Below, in pieces: positions 17,846 through 25,936 of a stretch of DNA of 64,000 bases. A program made the translations under genes and the position numbers. The DNA comes from Alphaproteobacteria bacterium. GTDB lineage: Bacteria; Pseudomonadota; Alphaproteobacteria; Rhizobiales; GCA-2746425. The stretch is from NCBI GenBank assembly GCA_024743215.1, contig JANSWZ010000009.1, forward strand, positions 124,001 to 188,000, written 5' to 3'. Numbering within the stretch: position 1 is the stretch's first letter; every line of letters begins with the position of its first letter. A model generated the notes under the pieces. The model saw only the letters and a program-made list of their open reading frames with translations. It did no database searches and had not been told where the DNA came from.

Positions 17846-18352
17846 ATGGCTGTTTCAGATCAGACTGACGACGGAGTTGACGCACAGTTTCGGATGGCAA
17901 TGCGCAAATTTCCCGCCACTGTCACCGTTGTAACCGCAAATGACGGCATTCGTGATCACGGCATGACCGTGACGGCCGTCACATCCGTATCCATGTCTCC
18001 CCCATCCTTGATGGTCTGTCTCAACAACCGGACACTCCTGCACGAAATGCTGCTCAATCAGGCACGATTTTCAGTGAATGTGCTCAATCAGGAGCACACG
18101 GAAACCTCAGATGCCTTCAGTGGTGTTGTGCCAGCTGAAGAGCGCTTCAATACGGGGGATTGGGTGCGGGACCCGTCAGGCATGATGGTTCTGAAGTCTG
18201 CCTTGTCCAACATCATTTGTCGCCGCACAGTGGCTTTGCCTTATGGCACCCACACGATCTTTGTGGGGGAAGTCAGCCATGTGCGGGTTGATGAAATTAC
18301 CCACCCGCTGCTTTATGCTGAAGCCGCCTATTGCGTTTCACATCCGGCTTGA
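17846..18352 (+). CDS. Flavin reductase of a two-component monooxygenase
   Basis: 168-residue protein of the HpaC-like flavin reductase family, which uses NAD(P)H to reduce free FMN or FAD for a partner monooxygenase. Visible motifs are the FMN-binding GMTVTAVTSVSMSPPSLMVCLN stretch in parts (about 40-60), FSVNVLNQEH (about 72-81) and the closing HPLLYAEAAY. GGAGG precedes the ATG 17846. No monooxygenase is adjacent, but an LLM-type one lies at 23900 behind a matching upstream element, so that is the probable partner. IclR follows on the same strand. Confidence 0.9.
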   Translation: MAVSDQTDDGVDAQFRMAMRKFPATVTVVTANDGIRDHGMTVTAVTSVSMSPPSLMVCLNNRTLLHEMLLNQARFSVNVLNQEHTETSDAFSGVVPAEERFNTGDWVRDPSGMMVLKSALSNIICRRTVALPYGTHTIFVGEVSHVRVDEITHPLLYAEAAYCVSHPA

Positions 18353-18497
18353 ATGCCCGCCTGACGAATTGGCATGAGCAAACCGATTTGAAAAAGGGTT
18401 TGCGATGGCAGCGTGCGTGCTATGCTTGCAACATTGGCAAAGCTGCCCGAAATGCGCAGTCAAATTCCGGTGGTCTGGTAATGAGTCATAGCGTTCA

Positions 18498-19340
18498 ATG
18501 AGTCTTGGCCTTCATAGTGTCCGTAAGGCGGCGTTGGTCTTGCGCATTCTGGCGACATTCAGTCCCAGGGGCGCCTCGCTGGCAGAGGTTTGTGAAAGTT
18601 CTGACTTTCCCAAAGCAACAGCGCATCGGATATTGGCAGCCCTCGTGGCCGAACGTCTGGTAGAACGCCCGGAGGGCACCCGATTGTATCGGCTGGGTCC
18701 GGAACTGTTTGCCTTCGGGACAGGCATATCCATGATGTTCGACTTCCGTGATCTGGCTGCCTCATCGCTTCAGCGTATCTCGGCAGAAACCGGAGAACTC
18801 GCCTTGTTGGGCATCCGCAGCGGTTACGATGCCTTGTGTCTGGACCGACGTGAGGGCATCAATACGCCGCCAGATGTGCTGATCCAGCTAATGGATCGCT
18901 GGCCGCTGGGCGTTGGCGTGTTCAGTCTGGCATTGCTGGCCTTTCTGCCGGATGATGAAATCAGCGAAGTGCTTGCCTATAATGAAAGGCGCTTGCGCCC
19001 CAAGTCGCAATTCTCGGCAGATCAGATAGCGCAATCTTTGCGCAAGGTGCGCAAGGATGGCTATGCCTATCTGACTTTCCCTGCATTGCCTGGCTCTGAA
19101 CCGAAGGCGGGCGTAGCGCTGCCCATTTTTGACACCCGACATCGGCCCATTGCGTCCCTGTGTATCATTGTCCATGAACGCCGTATGCGCGGTGATGCAT
19201 TGCAGCGCAGTGTCGCGCTATTGAAGCGGGAGACAGAATTGATTGCCGATCAACACGCCACACGACAGCTGGACGGCAGCGAGGAAGAAAGCTGGCAGCG
19301 TGCCATCGACAATGCGAGTGGAAAACGGTTGCAGCACTAA
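18498..19340 (+). CDS. IclR family transcriptional regulator
   Basis: 280 residues. The N-terminal winged helix (about 5-65; VRKAALVLRILATFS, then FPKATAHRILAALVAERLVE) and the C-terminal GAF-like effector domain (about 80-255) are both typical. IclR proteins control catabolic operons. It sits 145 bp after the flavin reductase on the same strand. Palindromes of IclR type occur before the flavin reductase, the hydrolase-monooxygenase-BKACE operon and, in a variant form, the ABC operon, so it is the natural candidate to regulate all three. A half-site (ATTCCGG, 18464-18470) precedes its own start, which has no obvious ribosome site. Confidence 0.9.
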   Translation: MSLGLHSVRKAALVLRILATFSPRGASLAEVCESSDFPKATAHRILAALVAERLVERPEGTRLYRLGPELFAFGTGISMMFDFRDLAASSLQRISAETGELALLGIRSGYDALCLDRREGINTPPDVLIQLMDRWPLGVGVFSLALLAFLPDDEISEVLAYNERRLRPKSQFSADQIAQSLRKVRKDGYAYLTFPALPGSEPKAGVALPIFDTRHRPIASLCIIVHERRMRGDALQRSVALLKRETELIADQHATRQLDGSEEESWQRAIDNASGKRLQH

Positions 19341-19379
19341 GCCCTCTTGCTTCCGGTGCAGTGTTGACCATTCATCAGA

Positions 19380-20108
19380 TTACATGATGGGGCGTGTTTT
19401 GGGTGTCTCCAATGTCGTCAGTCCAATTTTGGCAAGGGCTTTCAGATCATGGATCTGAATGTTGTCATCACCCCACCCGACCAGTTGGCGCGACTTCAAT
19501 GTCCGAATTGTCTTGTTGGTGTGCACCAATGACAATCCCAGCGCGTCGGCAAGATCCTGCTGTCGGAACGGAAACCGCATCTTGCCATCGCTGGCGATGC
19601 CACTGGCGTGAGCGCGTAGATAAATGCGGACAAATGCCCAGGCAATGGACTGCAATGCGGTGCGCTGGCCAACCGTCGTCAGGGCTTCGCCCAAAAAGTG
19701 TTCTTCGACCGCTGCAAGCCACGCCAGTTCGAACCCGCGTTCCGGATCAGCCTTGATGAAGGCCCACAATTCGCTGCGGTCAAACACACAAAGGGTCAGT
19801 TTGGTGGTCGCTTCGACAGAGTGGCCCATCTCACCCATGACGCCAGCCTGAAGGCCAAGAAAGTCGCCTGGAAATACAAAATTCACGACCTGTCGCTGTC
19901 CTTCTGACAGCAGCCGAGAGCGCAATCCCATACCATGCAGCACCGTATAGAGTTGCGGGCTATTGGACCCCTCCAGCAGAATCGGCGTTCCGGGGTCTAC
20001 GACCAGTTCCCCAACCTTGAAACGCTGCATATTGCTCACATCTTCTTTTGACATCGGTGCGAAAAGCGATTTGCGGCGCAGCGGGCAGAATTCACATTTT
20101 GTGGCCAT
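19380..20108 (-). CDS. Crp/Fnr family transcriptional regulator
   Basis: 242 residues. A cyclic-nucleotide-binding-like domain (about 20-140) is followed by a Crp-type winged helix with FPFRQQDLADALGLSLVHTN as the recognition region (about 185-205). The N-terminus has a CEFC pair (residues 5 and 8), but I do not see the four-cysteine set of oxygen-sensing Fnr, so it is better placed with the FixK/other Crp-Fnr proteins common in rhizobia. Divergent from the PRC-barrel envelope gene cluster, with 336 bp between them. The signal sensed is unknown. Confidence 0.88.
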   Translation of the reverse strand: MATKCEFCPLRRKSLFAPMSKEDVSNMQRFKVGELVVDPGTPILLEGSNSPQLYTVLHGMGLRSRLLSEGQRQVVNFVFPGDFLGLQAGVMGEMGHSVEATTKLTLCVFDRSELWAFIKADPERGFELAWLAAVEEHFLGEALTTVGQRTALQSIAWAFVRIYLRAHASGIASDGKMRFPFRQQDLADALGLSLVHTNKTIRTLKSRQLVGWGDDNIQIHDLKALAKIGLTTLETPKTRPIM

Positions 20109-20444
20109 ATCAGTGCTCTTTCGATGAATGGGAAGTTCGCGAACATGTTGTCAGTTCAGTTCTGCCACCACTTTAGACCCGCCGGACACATATGCCCTAC
20201 CTGAATTGACTTATGGCAGCGCAGTCAGACGAATTGACCTTTGCTATGTCATAGAATGGTGCCGCCATTTTTGCCGTGCGTTAGAGGACGCTTGGCCCTG
20301 CAATTGAGCCAGTTCTTCTCTGGTCACTCGCTCATTTGCCACACCTCCCGGTCTCTCATGCAAAGGGACAAATCTCACAGGGCTCAACATTGAATGACAA
20401 GATGTGCGTCACGCGGTGACGTCACCCATCAAAAGGAATAAAAC
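20109..20444. promoter_or_regulatory. Divergent crp/fnr - PRC-barrel region with overlapping GTCAC palindromes
   Basis: 336 bp without a gene. Just before the PRC-barrel ribosome site lie two overlapping inverted repeats: GTCAC-GCG-GTGAC (20408-20420) and the perfect 12-bp palindrome GGTGACGTCACC (20415-20426). These could be an operator or fold in the leader RNA. I see no Fnr box (TTGAT-N4-ATCAA). Confidence 0.5.
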
Positions 20445-21242
20445 ATGAAGAATATCATGATGACAACGGCCCTCTGTCTTACAATGGCGACATCGGCATT
20501 TGCTGCGGGCCATTCGAGCAGTTTCCTGGATTACACTGTGTCCAGCAATGACCTGCTGGCATCAGAACTGCTGGGTATGCGGGTTTTCAGCGCAGAAGCC
20601 GATGTAGATGTTTCAGCAAATATGGTTGCTGCTGCGCAGGCAGAATGGGACGATATTGGCGAAATCAACGAACTCATCCTTTCCCGCGACGGCACAGTTG
20701 TTGCTGTGATCATTGGTGTCGGCGGTTTCCTTGGTATGGGTGAAAAAGACGTGGCCGTGGGGATGGATCAAATCAGCATCATGCGCGAAGCAGACGATGC
20801 AAATGACATCTTTCTGGTCGTCAAATCATCTTCCGATGCATTGGAAGCTGCACCAACATTTGAAGGCCGGATGGCTATGGACGCCAAAACTGACCTGGTC
20901 GGCTCTACCGAGCGTGATATGTTCACCGCGCCAAAAGTCGAGCGTGACGGCTATGCCATGATGGTCCGCACTGATCTTACAGCTGAAATGCTGACAGGCG
21001 CCCGTGTCTACAGCATAAATGATGAAGATATTGGCGAAATACATTCGCTGTTGGTGGATGATACTGGCACCATCGACCGCGCCATCATAGACGTTGGTGG
21101 TTTTCTTGGCATGGGTGAAAAGCAGGTTGCGGTCACATTCGATGAGTTGACCATCTTGCGCCAGGATGGTGGCGATGATGTTCAGGTTTACATCGACGCG
21201 ACCCAGGCCGCTCTGGAAGCACAGCCCACTTACGAAAAATAA
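20445..21242 (+). CDS. Exported protein with two PRC-barrel domains
   Basis: 265 residues with a signal peptide (about 1-21, AFA-AG). Two homologous PRC-barrel units (about 30-125 and 165-255) each contain IGEI, a strand pair and an almost identical VGGFLGMGEK turn, so the gene is an internal duplication. PRC-barrel proteins of this exported type are common in rhizobia, often linked to envelope or photosynthetic-type complexes, but their role is not defined. AAAAGGA precedes the ATG. First of a string of small envelope genes on this strand. Confidence 0.87.
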   Translation: MKNIMMTTALCLTMATSAFAAGHSSSFLDYTVSSNDLLASELLGMRVFSAEADVDVSANMVAAAQAEWDDIGEINELILSRDGTVVAVIIGVGGFLGMGEKDVAVGMDQISIMREADDANDIFLVVKSSSDALEAAPTFEGRMAMDAKTDLVGSTERDMFTAPKVERDGYAMMVRTDLTAEMLTGARVYSINDEDIGEIHSLLVDDTGTIDRAIIDVGGFLGMGEKQVAVTFDELTILRQDGGDDVQVYIDATQAALEAQPTYEK

Positions 21243-21390
21243 AACTCATGCGGGGGCGTTGACGCCCTCCGTAAACCGCATGTGAAGCCATGAGGGTCTG
21301 GGCACACCATTCTTGATGGGAATGTCCGATTCTCTCTGGCTTCAACTGTGATGATACCCGCATCTGAGCGGGACATGATGGAGCCATACA

Positions 21391-21639
21391 ATGACAGGAA
21401 TAGGTTGGATAGGTGCACTCATAATTGGTGCGCTGGCAGGCTTGATTGCTGAAATGATCATGAAAACACAGCAGGGCCTGTTGATGAATATTGTGTTCGG
21501 CATCTTAGGTGCCGTGGTGCTGAATGCGCTGCTGTTTGCGGTGTTTGGCACGACACTTGGTGGTTGGATAGGTCAGCTTATCGTCGCTGCAGCTGGCGCC
21601 TGTTTGCTGATAGCTGCAATACGTATGATCCGCCGCTAG
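21391..21639 (+). CDS. GlsB/YeaQ/YmgE family membrane protein
   Basis: 82-residue inner-membrane protein with three hydrophobic helices and glycine-rich turns (GWIGALIIGALAGLIAE start, GGWIG later), the transglycosylase-associated/GlsB family. Family members are induced by general stress; molecular function is not settled. Start ATG 21391 with TGGAG upstream. Lies between the PRC-barrel and CsbD genes, both also stress-associated families. Confidence 0.87.
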   Translation: MTGIGWIGALIIGALAGLIAEMIMKTQQGLLMNIVFGILGAVVLNALLFAVFGTTLGGWIGQLIVAAAGACLLIAAIRMIRR

Positions 21640-21790
21640 GCATACAGCCTGAAGTTCGCAGGCGCATTTGGTGCGCATGCATGAACTGAACGCTCAAAGC
21701 GTTGGGGACAACATAGTGGTGTTGGCAATCTGGCATTGAAATAAACCACAGGTAAGATCCAACCCCAAAAAACAATCACTAATTGACCAT

Positions 21791-21808
21791 GTCGGCAAAT
21801 TGTCCGAC
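21791..21808. promoter_or_regulatory. Inverted repeat upstream of the CsbD gene
   Basis: GTCGG-N8-CCGAC (arms 21791-21795 and 21804-21808), 27 bp before the CsbD start. It could be an operator or a leader hairpin. Only the symmetry supports it. Confidence 0.35.
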
Positions 21809-21834
21809 GATGTCTCAACCCAAAGGAAGACCAA

Positions 21835-22032
21835 ATGAACTGGGATCAAGTTGAAGGAAAATGGAAAGAACTGACTGGCAACGTCAAGGCCAAATGGGGC
21901 GAATTGACGGATGACGAGATTGCTGAGATCAATGGAAATCGTGAAGCGCTGGAAGGTAAGATTCAAGCCCGATACGGCAAAACCAAAGAGCAAGCCAGTC
22001 AGGAAGTCGACGACTTCCTGAACGATCACTGA
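21835..22032 (+). CDS. CsbD family stress protein
   Basis: 65-residue hydrophilic protein with the CsbD pattern: NWDQVEGKWKELTGNVKAKW at the start and a later GKIQARYGKTKEQA. CsbD-like proteins are small, charged and induced in the general stress response; their mechanism is unknown. AAGGAAGA precedes the ATG. A GC hairpin follows the stop. Confidence 0.92.
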   Translation: MNWDQVEGKWKELTGNVKAKWGELTDDEIAEINGNREALEGKIQARYGKTKEQASQEVDDFLNDH

Positions 22033-22040
22033 GTTGGTTT

Positions 22041-22064
22041 GGGGCCGCTTTTTGCGGCGGCCCC
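22041..22064 (+). terminator. GC-rich hairpin after csbD
   Basis: GGGGCCGC (22041-22048) pairs with GCGGCCCC (22057-22064). There is no following T-run, so it may stabilise the csbD message rather than terminate fully. Confidence 0.5.
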
Positions 22065-22136
22065 AATCTCTATGCTGGCATGCAAACCCTGGGGCCGCAT
22101 GCATTGGCACAAGCACAAAAATTGGAGAAAACTGTC

Positions 22137-22211
22137 ATGAACCGTATTATCTATATTATCGGCCTTATCGTCGTTGTTTTGGTTGTTCTGGGTGTTCTTG
22201 GTTTGCGATGA
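22137..22211 (+). CDS. 24-residue single-helix membrane peptide
   Basis: A very short frame: ATG 22137, stop TGA 22209-22211, TTGGAGAAA ribosome site about seven bases upstream. The product has a short basic start (MNR), one continuous hydrophobic helix rich in Val, Ile and Leu (about 4-22) and a final LGLR, so it looks like a small inner-membrane peptide. Its stop shares the ATGA with a start for the CreA frame, suggesting translational coupling. I believe similar peptides occur in other alphaproteobacteria, but I cannot verify this. Confidence 0.65.
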   Translation: MNRIIYIIGLIVVVLVVLGVLGLR

Positions 22212-22225
22212 AGAGGATCATCTGG

Positions 22226-22696
22226 ATGGACAGGATTAGGCGACTTTTCACTTTTCTTTTTTTGGCCACCGCGTTGCTGACTGTGTCATCGGTCCGTGCC
22301 GAGCAGGTTGGAAATGTCGATGTTGACTGGCTGGGAAATGACATAATCATCGAGGCATTTTCTGACCCAAAGATTGAAGGGATCACCTGTCACGTCGCCT
22401 ATTTTGAGCGCGGCCTCATAGACCGCCTGCAAAAGGGCAATTGGTTCGAAGACCCGTCAAATTCGTCAATTTCATGCCGACAGACCGGTGTGATAGAGAT
22501 TGGGGATATTGACCGTTCTGACGAGGGGGAAAGCGTCTTTTCAGAACGGCGTTCAATTATATGGAAATCACTGAATGTTAAACGCATTTTTGACAAACAG
22601 AACCAGACCCTGATCTACATTGCCCACGCACGGCAGGTACAGGATGGGTCAGCAAAGATGTCGATCTCGACCATACCCCTGTTTCAAAACGAATAG
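22226..22696 (+). CDS. creA: CreA family exported protein
   Basis: About 156 residues. A signal peptide (about 1-22, VRA-EQ) leads to the CreA pattern: QVGNVDVDWLGNDIIIEAF, EGITCHVAYFERG, and the two cysteines (TCHV and SSISCRQTG) that probably form a disulphide in the periplasm. CreA has no known biochemical function. The ATG 22226 has AAGAGGA eight bases upstream; the ATG 22208 overlaps the stop of the 24-residue peptide and would add six residues, also possible. Last of the envelope/stress gene set. Confidence 0.85.
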   Translation: MDRIRRLFTFLFLATALLTVSSVRAEQVGNVDVDWLGNDIIIEAFSDPKIEGITCHVAYFERGLIDRLQKGNWFEDPSNSSISCRQTGVIEIGDIDRSDEGESVFSERRSIIWKSLNVKRIFDKQNQTLIYIAHARQVQDGSAKMSISTIPLFQNE

Positions 22697-23068
22697 TACG
22701 CCGACCTCCGCGCGATGACCCCAACGCATTGAGCCTTGGGCTCTTACCCGAAGCCGTGTGCGGCTTTGGGCACACTCATCTGATCGACATCCTCACGCGC
22801 ATCCTACCACGAAGCCCAAGCCCTCACCATTGCCACTGTGGGCGGCGATGAATCCTCATGAAGATTTCAGGCAAGGGGCTGGCCAGAATTCGCTATGGCA
22901 TATCAGGGACTCCTGGAATTTAAGAGGATGAATGTCTGAATTCCGGCATGCGGAACGCGGCCACTTGTTGGCGCCTTGAACCCTCCTGTACTGAAAATCG
23001 AAGTGCTGCATCGGGCTGCTGATCTGACCGCCCGAAGGAAAGACAGACGTCGTGGGAGGATAGAAAAC
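22697..23068. other. Intergenic region between creA and the hydrolase operon
   Basis: 372 bp with no supported gene. A hairpin of ten base pairs at 22747-22770 (CCCGAAGCCG with CGGCTTTGGG, one G-T pair) may end the creA transcript, although no T-run follows. The second half holds the conserved 34-bp element at 22940-22973, listed separately. Confidence 0.5.
22940..22973. promoter_or_regulatory. Copy 2 of the shared 34-bp operator/promoter element
   Basis: Palindrome TTCCGGCATGCGGAA (22941-22955) and a conserved tail ending CTTGTTGGCG, matching 17719-17752 at 28 of 34 positions. It begins 129 bp before the alpha/beta hydrolase start, essentially the same distance as copy 1 from the flavin reductase. 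A CCTCC block follows the tail at equal spacing in both copies. Confidence 0.7.
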
Positions 23069-23854
23069 ATGTCGGTGACTGACAGTAACACTCTGATAAA
23101 GGACGGTTTTGTTGCTACCAAAACCGGCAGGATTCATTATCTGGAAGCTGGCGCGGGCGAACCGCTGCTTCTGTTGCACAGCAATGGTTGCTCAGCCCAT
23201 GAATATGAAGAAGTCATCGCCGGACTGGCAAAGAACCGGCGCGTGCTTGCATGGGATATGCCCGGCCATGGGGATTCCGATCCCACACCCCGACATCTGA
23301 GCATTGAGGAATACTCCGACGCTGTCATAGCATTTCTGGATGCGCTTGACATCAAGCGTGCAAGCGTTGCCGGTTCATCTGTCGGCGGCACAATCTGCGT
23401 TGATCTTGGTGTGCGTTACGCAGACCGCTTTGACTGGCTGTTCCTTGTCGAAACGCCCATCCGATCGCTGCAGGATTGGTTGGATGGTTGGGCAGGCATC
23501 GATATCAATTTCGGCATTCCAACCCAGAATTTTGAACTGATAGCCCCTCGTTTCCGCAAGTTGACACCGGCCAAGCTGACCCGCTGGAATTGCGACCGTA
23601 ACAAAGCCGGAGCCAAGACCATGGTGGGCGTTATGTGGGCGCTGCGGGACTACGATGTTCTGGAAAATCTCGGCAAGATCAAAGGCAATGCTGCGGTCAT
23701 TTATGGCGACGTTGGTCCGACCATTGCGGGGGCCAGCCATTTTGAAAAAATGTTGCCAGATGCGCCATCAATCACGCTGGATGACTGCGGTCATTTCCCG
23801 ATGAGTGACGATCCGGCTGCCTTTGTTGATGCTCTTGAAAGCATCCTGAAATAA
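23069..23854 (+). CDS. Alpha/beta hydrolase
   Basis: 261-residue serine hydrolase. The oxyanion strand LLLLHSNGCSAHEY, the WDMPGHGDS block (62-70), the nucleophile elbow GSSVGG with Ser104, and the late histidine in DDCGHFPMSDDP (about 245) are all in place. GGGAGGA precedes the ATG 23069. First gene of a run with a luciferase-like monooxygenase and a BKACE-family enzyme, suggesting that it opens an ester or lactone made by the monooxygenase. That order of reactions is inference; the substrate is unknown. Confidence 0.9.
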   Translation: MSVTDSNTLIKDGFVATKTGRIHYLEAGAGEPLLLLHSNGCSAHEYEEVIAGLAKNRRVLAWDMPGHGDSDPTPRHLSIEEYSDAVIAFLDALDIKRASVAGSSVGGTICVDLGVRYADRFDWLFLVETPIRSLQDWLDGWAGIDINFGIPTQNFELIAPRFRKLTPAKLTRWNCDRNKAGAKTMVGVMWALRDYDVLENLGKIKGNAAVIYGDVGPTIAGASHFEKMLPDAPSITLDDCGHFPMSDDPAAFVDALESILK

Positions 23855-23899
23855 GCGCGCAAGCGCGCCACTCTCCAATCACTTCACAGGTATCATACT

Positions 23900-25012
23900 A
23901 TGCGACTTGGATATTTTACGATGCCGATGCATCCAATGCATCGCAACTGGACTGAAACACTTCAGGAAGACCGCGAAGGTATTATCCTGGCCGATCAGTT
24001 TGGTTTTTATGATTGTTTCGTCGGCGAACATCTTGCCGACAAAGTGGAAACGATCACCAACAGCATGCTGTTTCTGTCGTCTCTGATTTCTGACACGAAA
24101 ACAATCAAGCTGGCCACCGGCACGTCCAATTTGTCGCAAAGCCACCCGGCGCTCATTGCATCCCACGCAGCCATGCTTGATCATCTTGCAAAAGGGCGTT
24201 TCATTTTCGGTATCAGCCCCGGCTCCCTCCCAACCGACGCTGAAATTCTTGGAACATTGGATCAGGACCGTCAGAAAATGTTTGTCGAGGCCATTGATGT
24301 CATTCTGGCCATCTGGCAGGGCGAGCCGCCCTACGATATAAATCTGCCGGACAATCGCTACAAGATTTCGACCATGCGGACCGGAGAATTGTCGCTGGGC
24401 CTTGGGTATCTGGCAAAGCCTTATCAGCAGCCGCTTCCCGAAATCGTCGGCACTGTCGTTGCACCATTTTCCAAGGGTGTGATTGAGATGGGTAAGAAGG
24501 ATTTCCATCCCATGTCCGCCAATTTTCTGCTGTCAAAATGGTTGAAAAGCCACTGGGACAATTACTGCGTGGGCAAAGAGGCCGTTGGCGCCAAAGCTGA
24601 TCGGTCCGACTGGCGGATCGCGCGCACAATTTTTGTCGCCGATGATGAGGCAACTGCAAAACGTTACGCAAGGGAAGACCCGAACGGTCCTTACCATTTT
24701 TACTACAATCAGATTCTGACCAAGTTCAAACGCGCCGGCATTCATGGTGGCTTCAAGGAGCACCGCGAACAGCCCGATGACGAGATTACCTTGGATTATG
24801 TCATGGACAATCTGGTGATGTACGGAACGGTCAATTCGGTTGTCGACCAGATTTTGGAGCTCAATGAAGAGGTCGGTGGCTGTGGCGAACTGGTCTATGC
24901 GGGCATGGATTGGGTGGACCCGGCGCTGGGCAAACGCTCCCTGGAATTGATGGGAACGGAAGTCATGCCGCGTGTGCGCAAGGCAACCGGCACGCCGGAT
25001 GGAATTTCCTGA
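23900..25012 (+). CDS. LLM class flavin-dependent monooxygenase
   Basis: 370-residue bacterial-luciferase-like (TIM-barrel) monooxygenase. The start RLGYFTMPMHPMHRNW, the EHLADKVE segment (about 43-50), the ATGTSNLSQSHP stretch (about 73-84) and RFIFGISPGS (about 98-107) fit the LLM group related to limonene and alkanal monooxygenases. These enzymes need reduced flavin from a separate reductase; the flavin reductase at 17846 is the likely source because both transcription units share an upstream element. It follows the hydrolase by 45 bp. Confidence 0.92.
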   Translation: MRLGYFTMPMHPMHRNWTETLQEDREGIILADQFGFYDCFVGEHLADKVETITNSMLFLSSLISDTKTIKLATGTSNLSQSHPALIASHAAMLDHLAKGRFIFGISPGSLPTDAEILGTLDQDRQKMFVEAIDVILAIWQGEPPYDINLPDNRYKISTMRTGELSLGLGYLAKPYQQPLPEIVGTVVAPFSKGVIEMGKKDFHPMSANFLLSKWLKSHWDNYCVGKEAVGAKADRSDWRIARTIFVADDEATAKRYAREDPNGPYHFYYNQILTKFKRAGIHGGFKEHREQPDDEITLDYVMDNLVMYGTVNSVVDQILELNEEVGGCGELVYAGMDWVDPALGKRSLELMGTEVMPRVRKATGTPDGIS

Positions 25013-25051
25013 GATAAAATTTCGCAAAACACAATCAGGGGAGGGATCAGA

Positions 25052-25936
25052 ATGTCGAGACCCGTCATTATAACATGCGCCGTGACAGGCGGTGATCACG
25101 GCATCGCCTTGCGCAATCCGAATGTGCCGGTGACACCGGAAGAAATCGCCAGTGAATGCATCGCTGCGGCAAAGGCGGGTGCAGCTGTGGCGCACATTCA
25201 TGTGCGTGATGTGGTGACCAAAGCCGCGTCGATGGATCTGGCGCAGTACCGTGAAGTGGTTGAACGCATACGCGCAAGCGACACAGATATTGTGATCAAT
25301 CTGACCACCGGTCCGGGCGCTTTTTTCACGCCCTCAGAGGACAATCCTCAAATCGCTGCAGAAGGCAGCGATCTGGCATCTCCTGAAGAGCGCGTGGCTC
25401 ATATCAGGGAATTGAAACCGGAAATCTGCAGCGTGGATGTGGTGACATTCAATCATGGCGGACGTGTTTTCATGAACACACCAGCCCATGTGGAAGCCAT
25501 GCTGGAAGTCATTAAATCCGTTGGTACAAAGCCGGAGCTTGAAGCCTTCGATGTTGGCAATGTTCTGCATGGCGCAGATCTGGTAAAACGAAATTTTGCC
25601 AAAGCGCCTGGCCTGTTTCAGTTCTGTCTTGGAATACCCTGGGGCGCGCCTGCGACTGTGGAAGCCATGACCTTCATGCGCTCGCACCTGCCACCCGATG
25701 CCGTTTGGGCCGGGTTTGGTGTTGCAAAAACCGAATTCCCGATGGCCGCCGCTGCCGTGTTGCTGGGTGGGCATGTCCGTGTCGGTCTGGAAGACAATAT
25801 CTTCATCGAGCGCGGTGTGCTGGCCGAAGGAAATACGCCGCTTGTGTCTCGTGCCGTGGACATCATCGAAAGCGTTGGTGAGAGACCGGCGACACCAGAT
25901 GAAGCACGCGAAATACTGGGTCTTGGATTGGGTTAG
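25052..25936 (+). CDS. BKACE family (DUF849) beta-keto acid cleavage enzyme
   Basis: 294-residue TIM-barrel enzyme of the beta-keto acid cleavage family, which converts a beta-keto acid plus acetyl-CoA into acetoacetate and a new acyl-CoA. The zinc-binding HIHVRD (48-53), the NLTTGPG segment (about 85-91) and the late VGLEDNIF (about 247-254) are characteristic. GGGGAGGGA precedes the ATG 25052. As the third gene after a hydrolase and a monooxygenase it would be well placed to finish a ring- or chain-cleavage pathway, but which beta-keto acid it takes cannot be read from sequence. Confidence 0.92.
   Translation: MSRPVIITCAVTGGDHGIALRNPNVPVTPEEIASECIAAAKAGAAVAHIHVRDVVTKAASMDLAQYREVVERIRASDTDIVINLTTGPGAFFTPSEDNPQIAAEGSDLASPEERVAHIRELKPEICSVDVVTFNHGGRVFMNTPAHVEAMLEVIKSVGTKPELEAFDVGNVLHGADLVKRNFAKAPGLFQFCLGIPWGAPATVEAMTFMRSHLPPDAVWAGFGVAKTEFPMAAAAVLLGGHVRVGLEDNIFIERGVLAEGNTPLVSRAVDIIESVGERPATPDEAREILGLGLG

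Noticed and set aside
18464-18470. ATTCCGG half-site before the IclR gene as an autoregulatory operator
   Set aside because: Only one half is present; the opposite arm is missing. Seven bases can easily arise by chance.
22747-22770. Riboswitch-like structure after creA
   Set aside because: It is a single simple hairpin located behind the gene and far from the next start, so a transcript-end hairpin is a better explanation.
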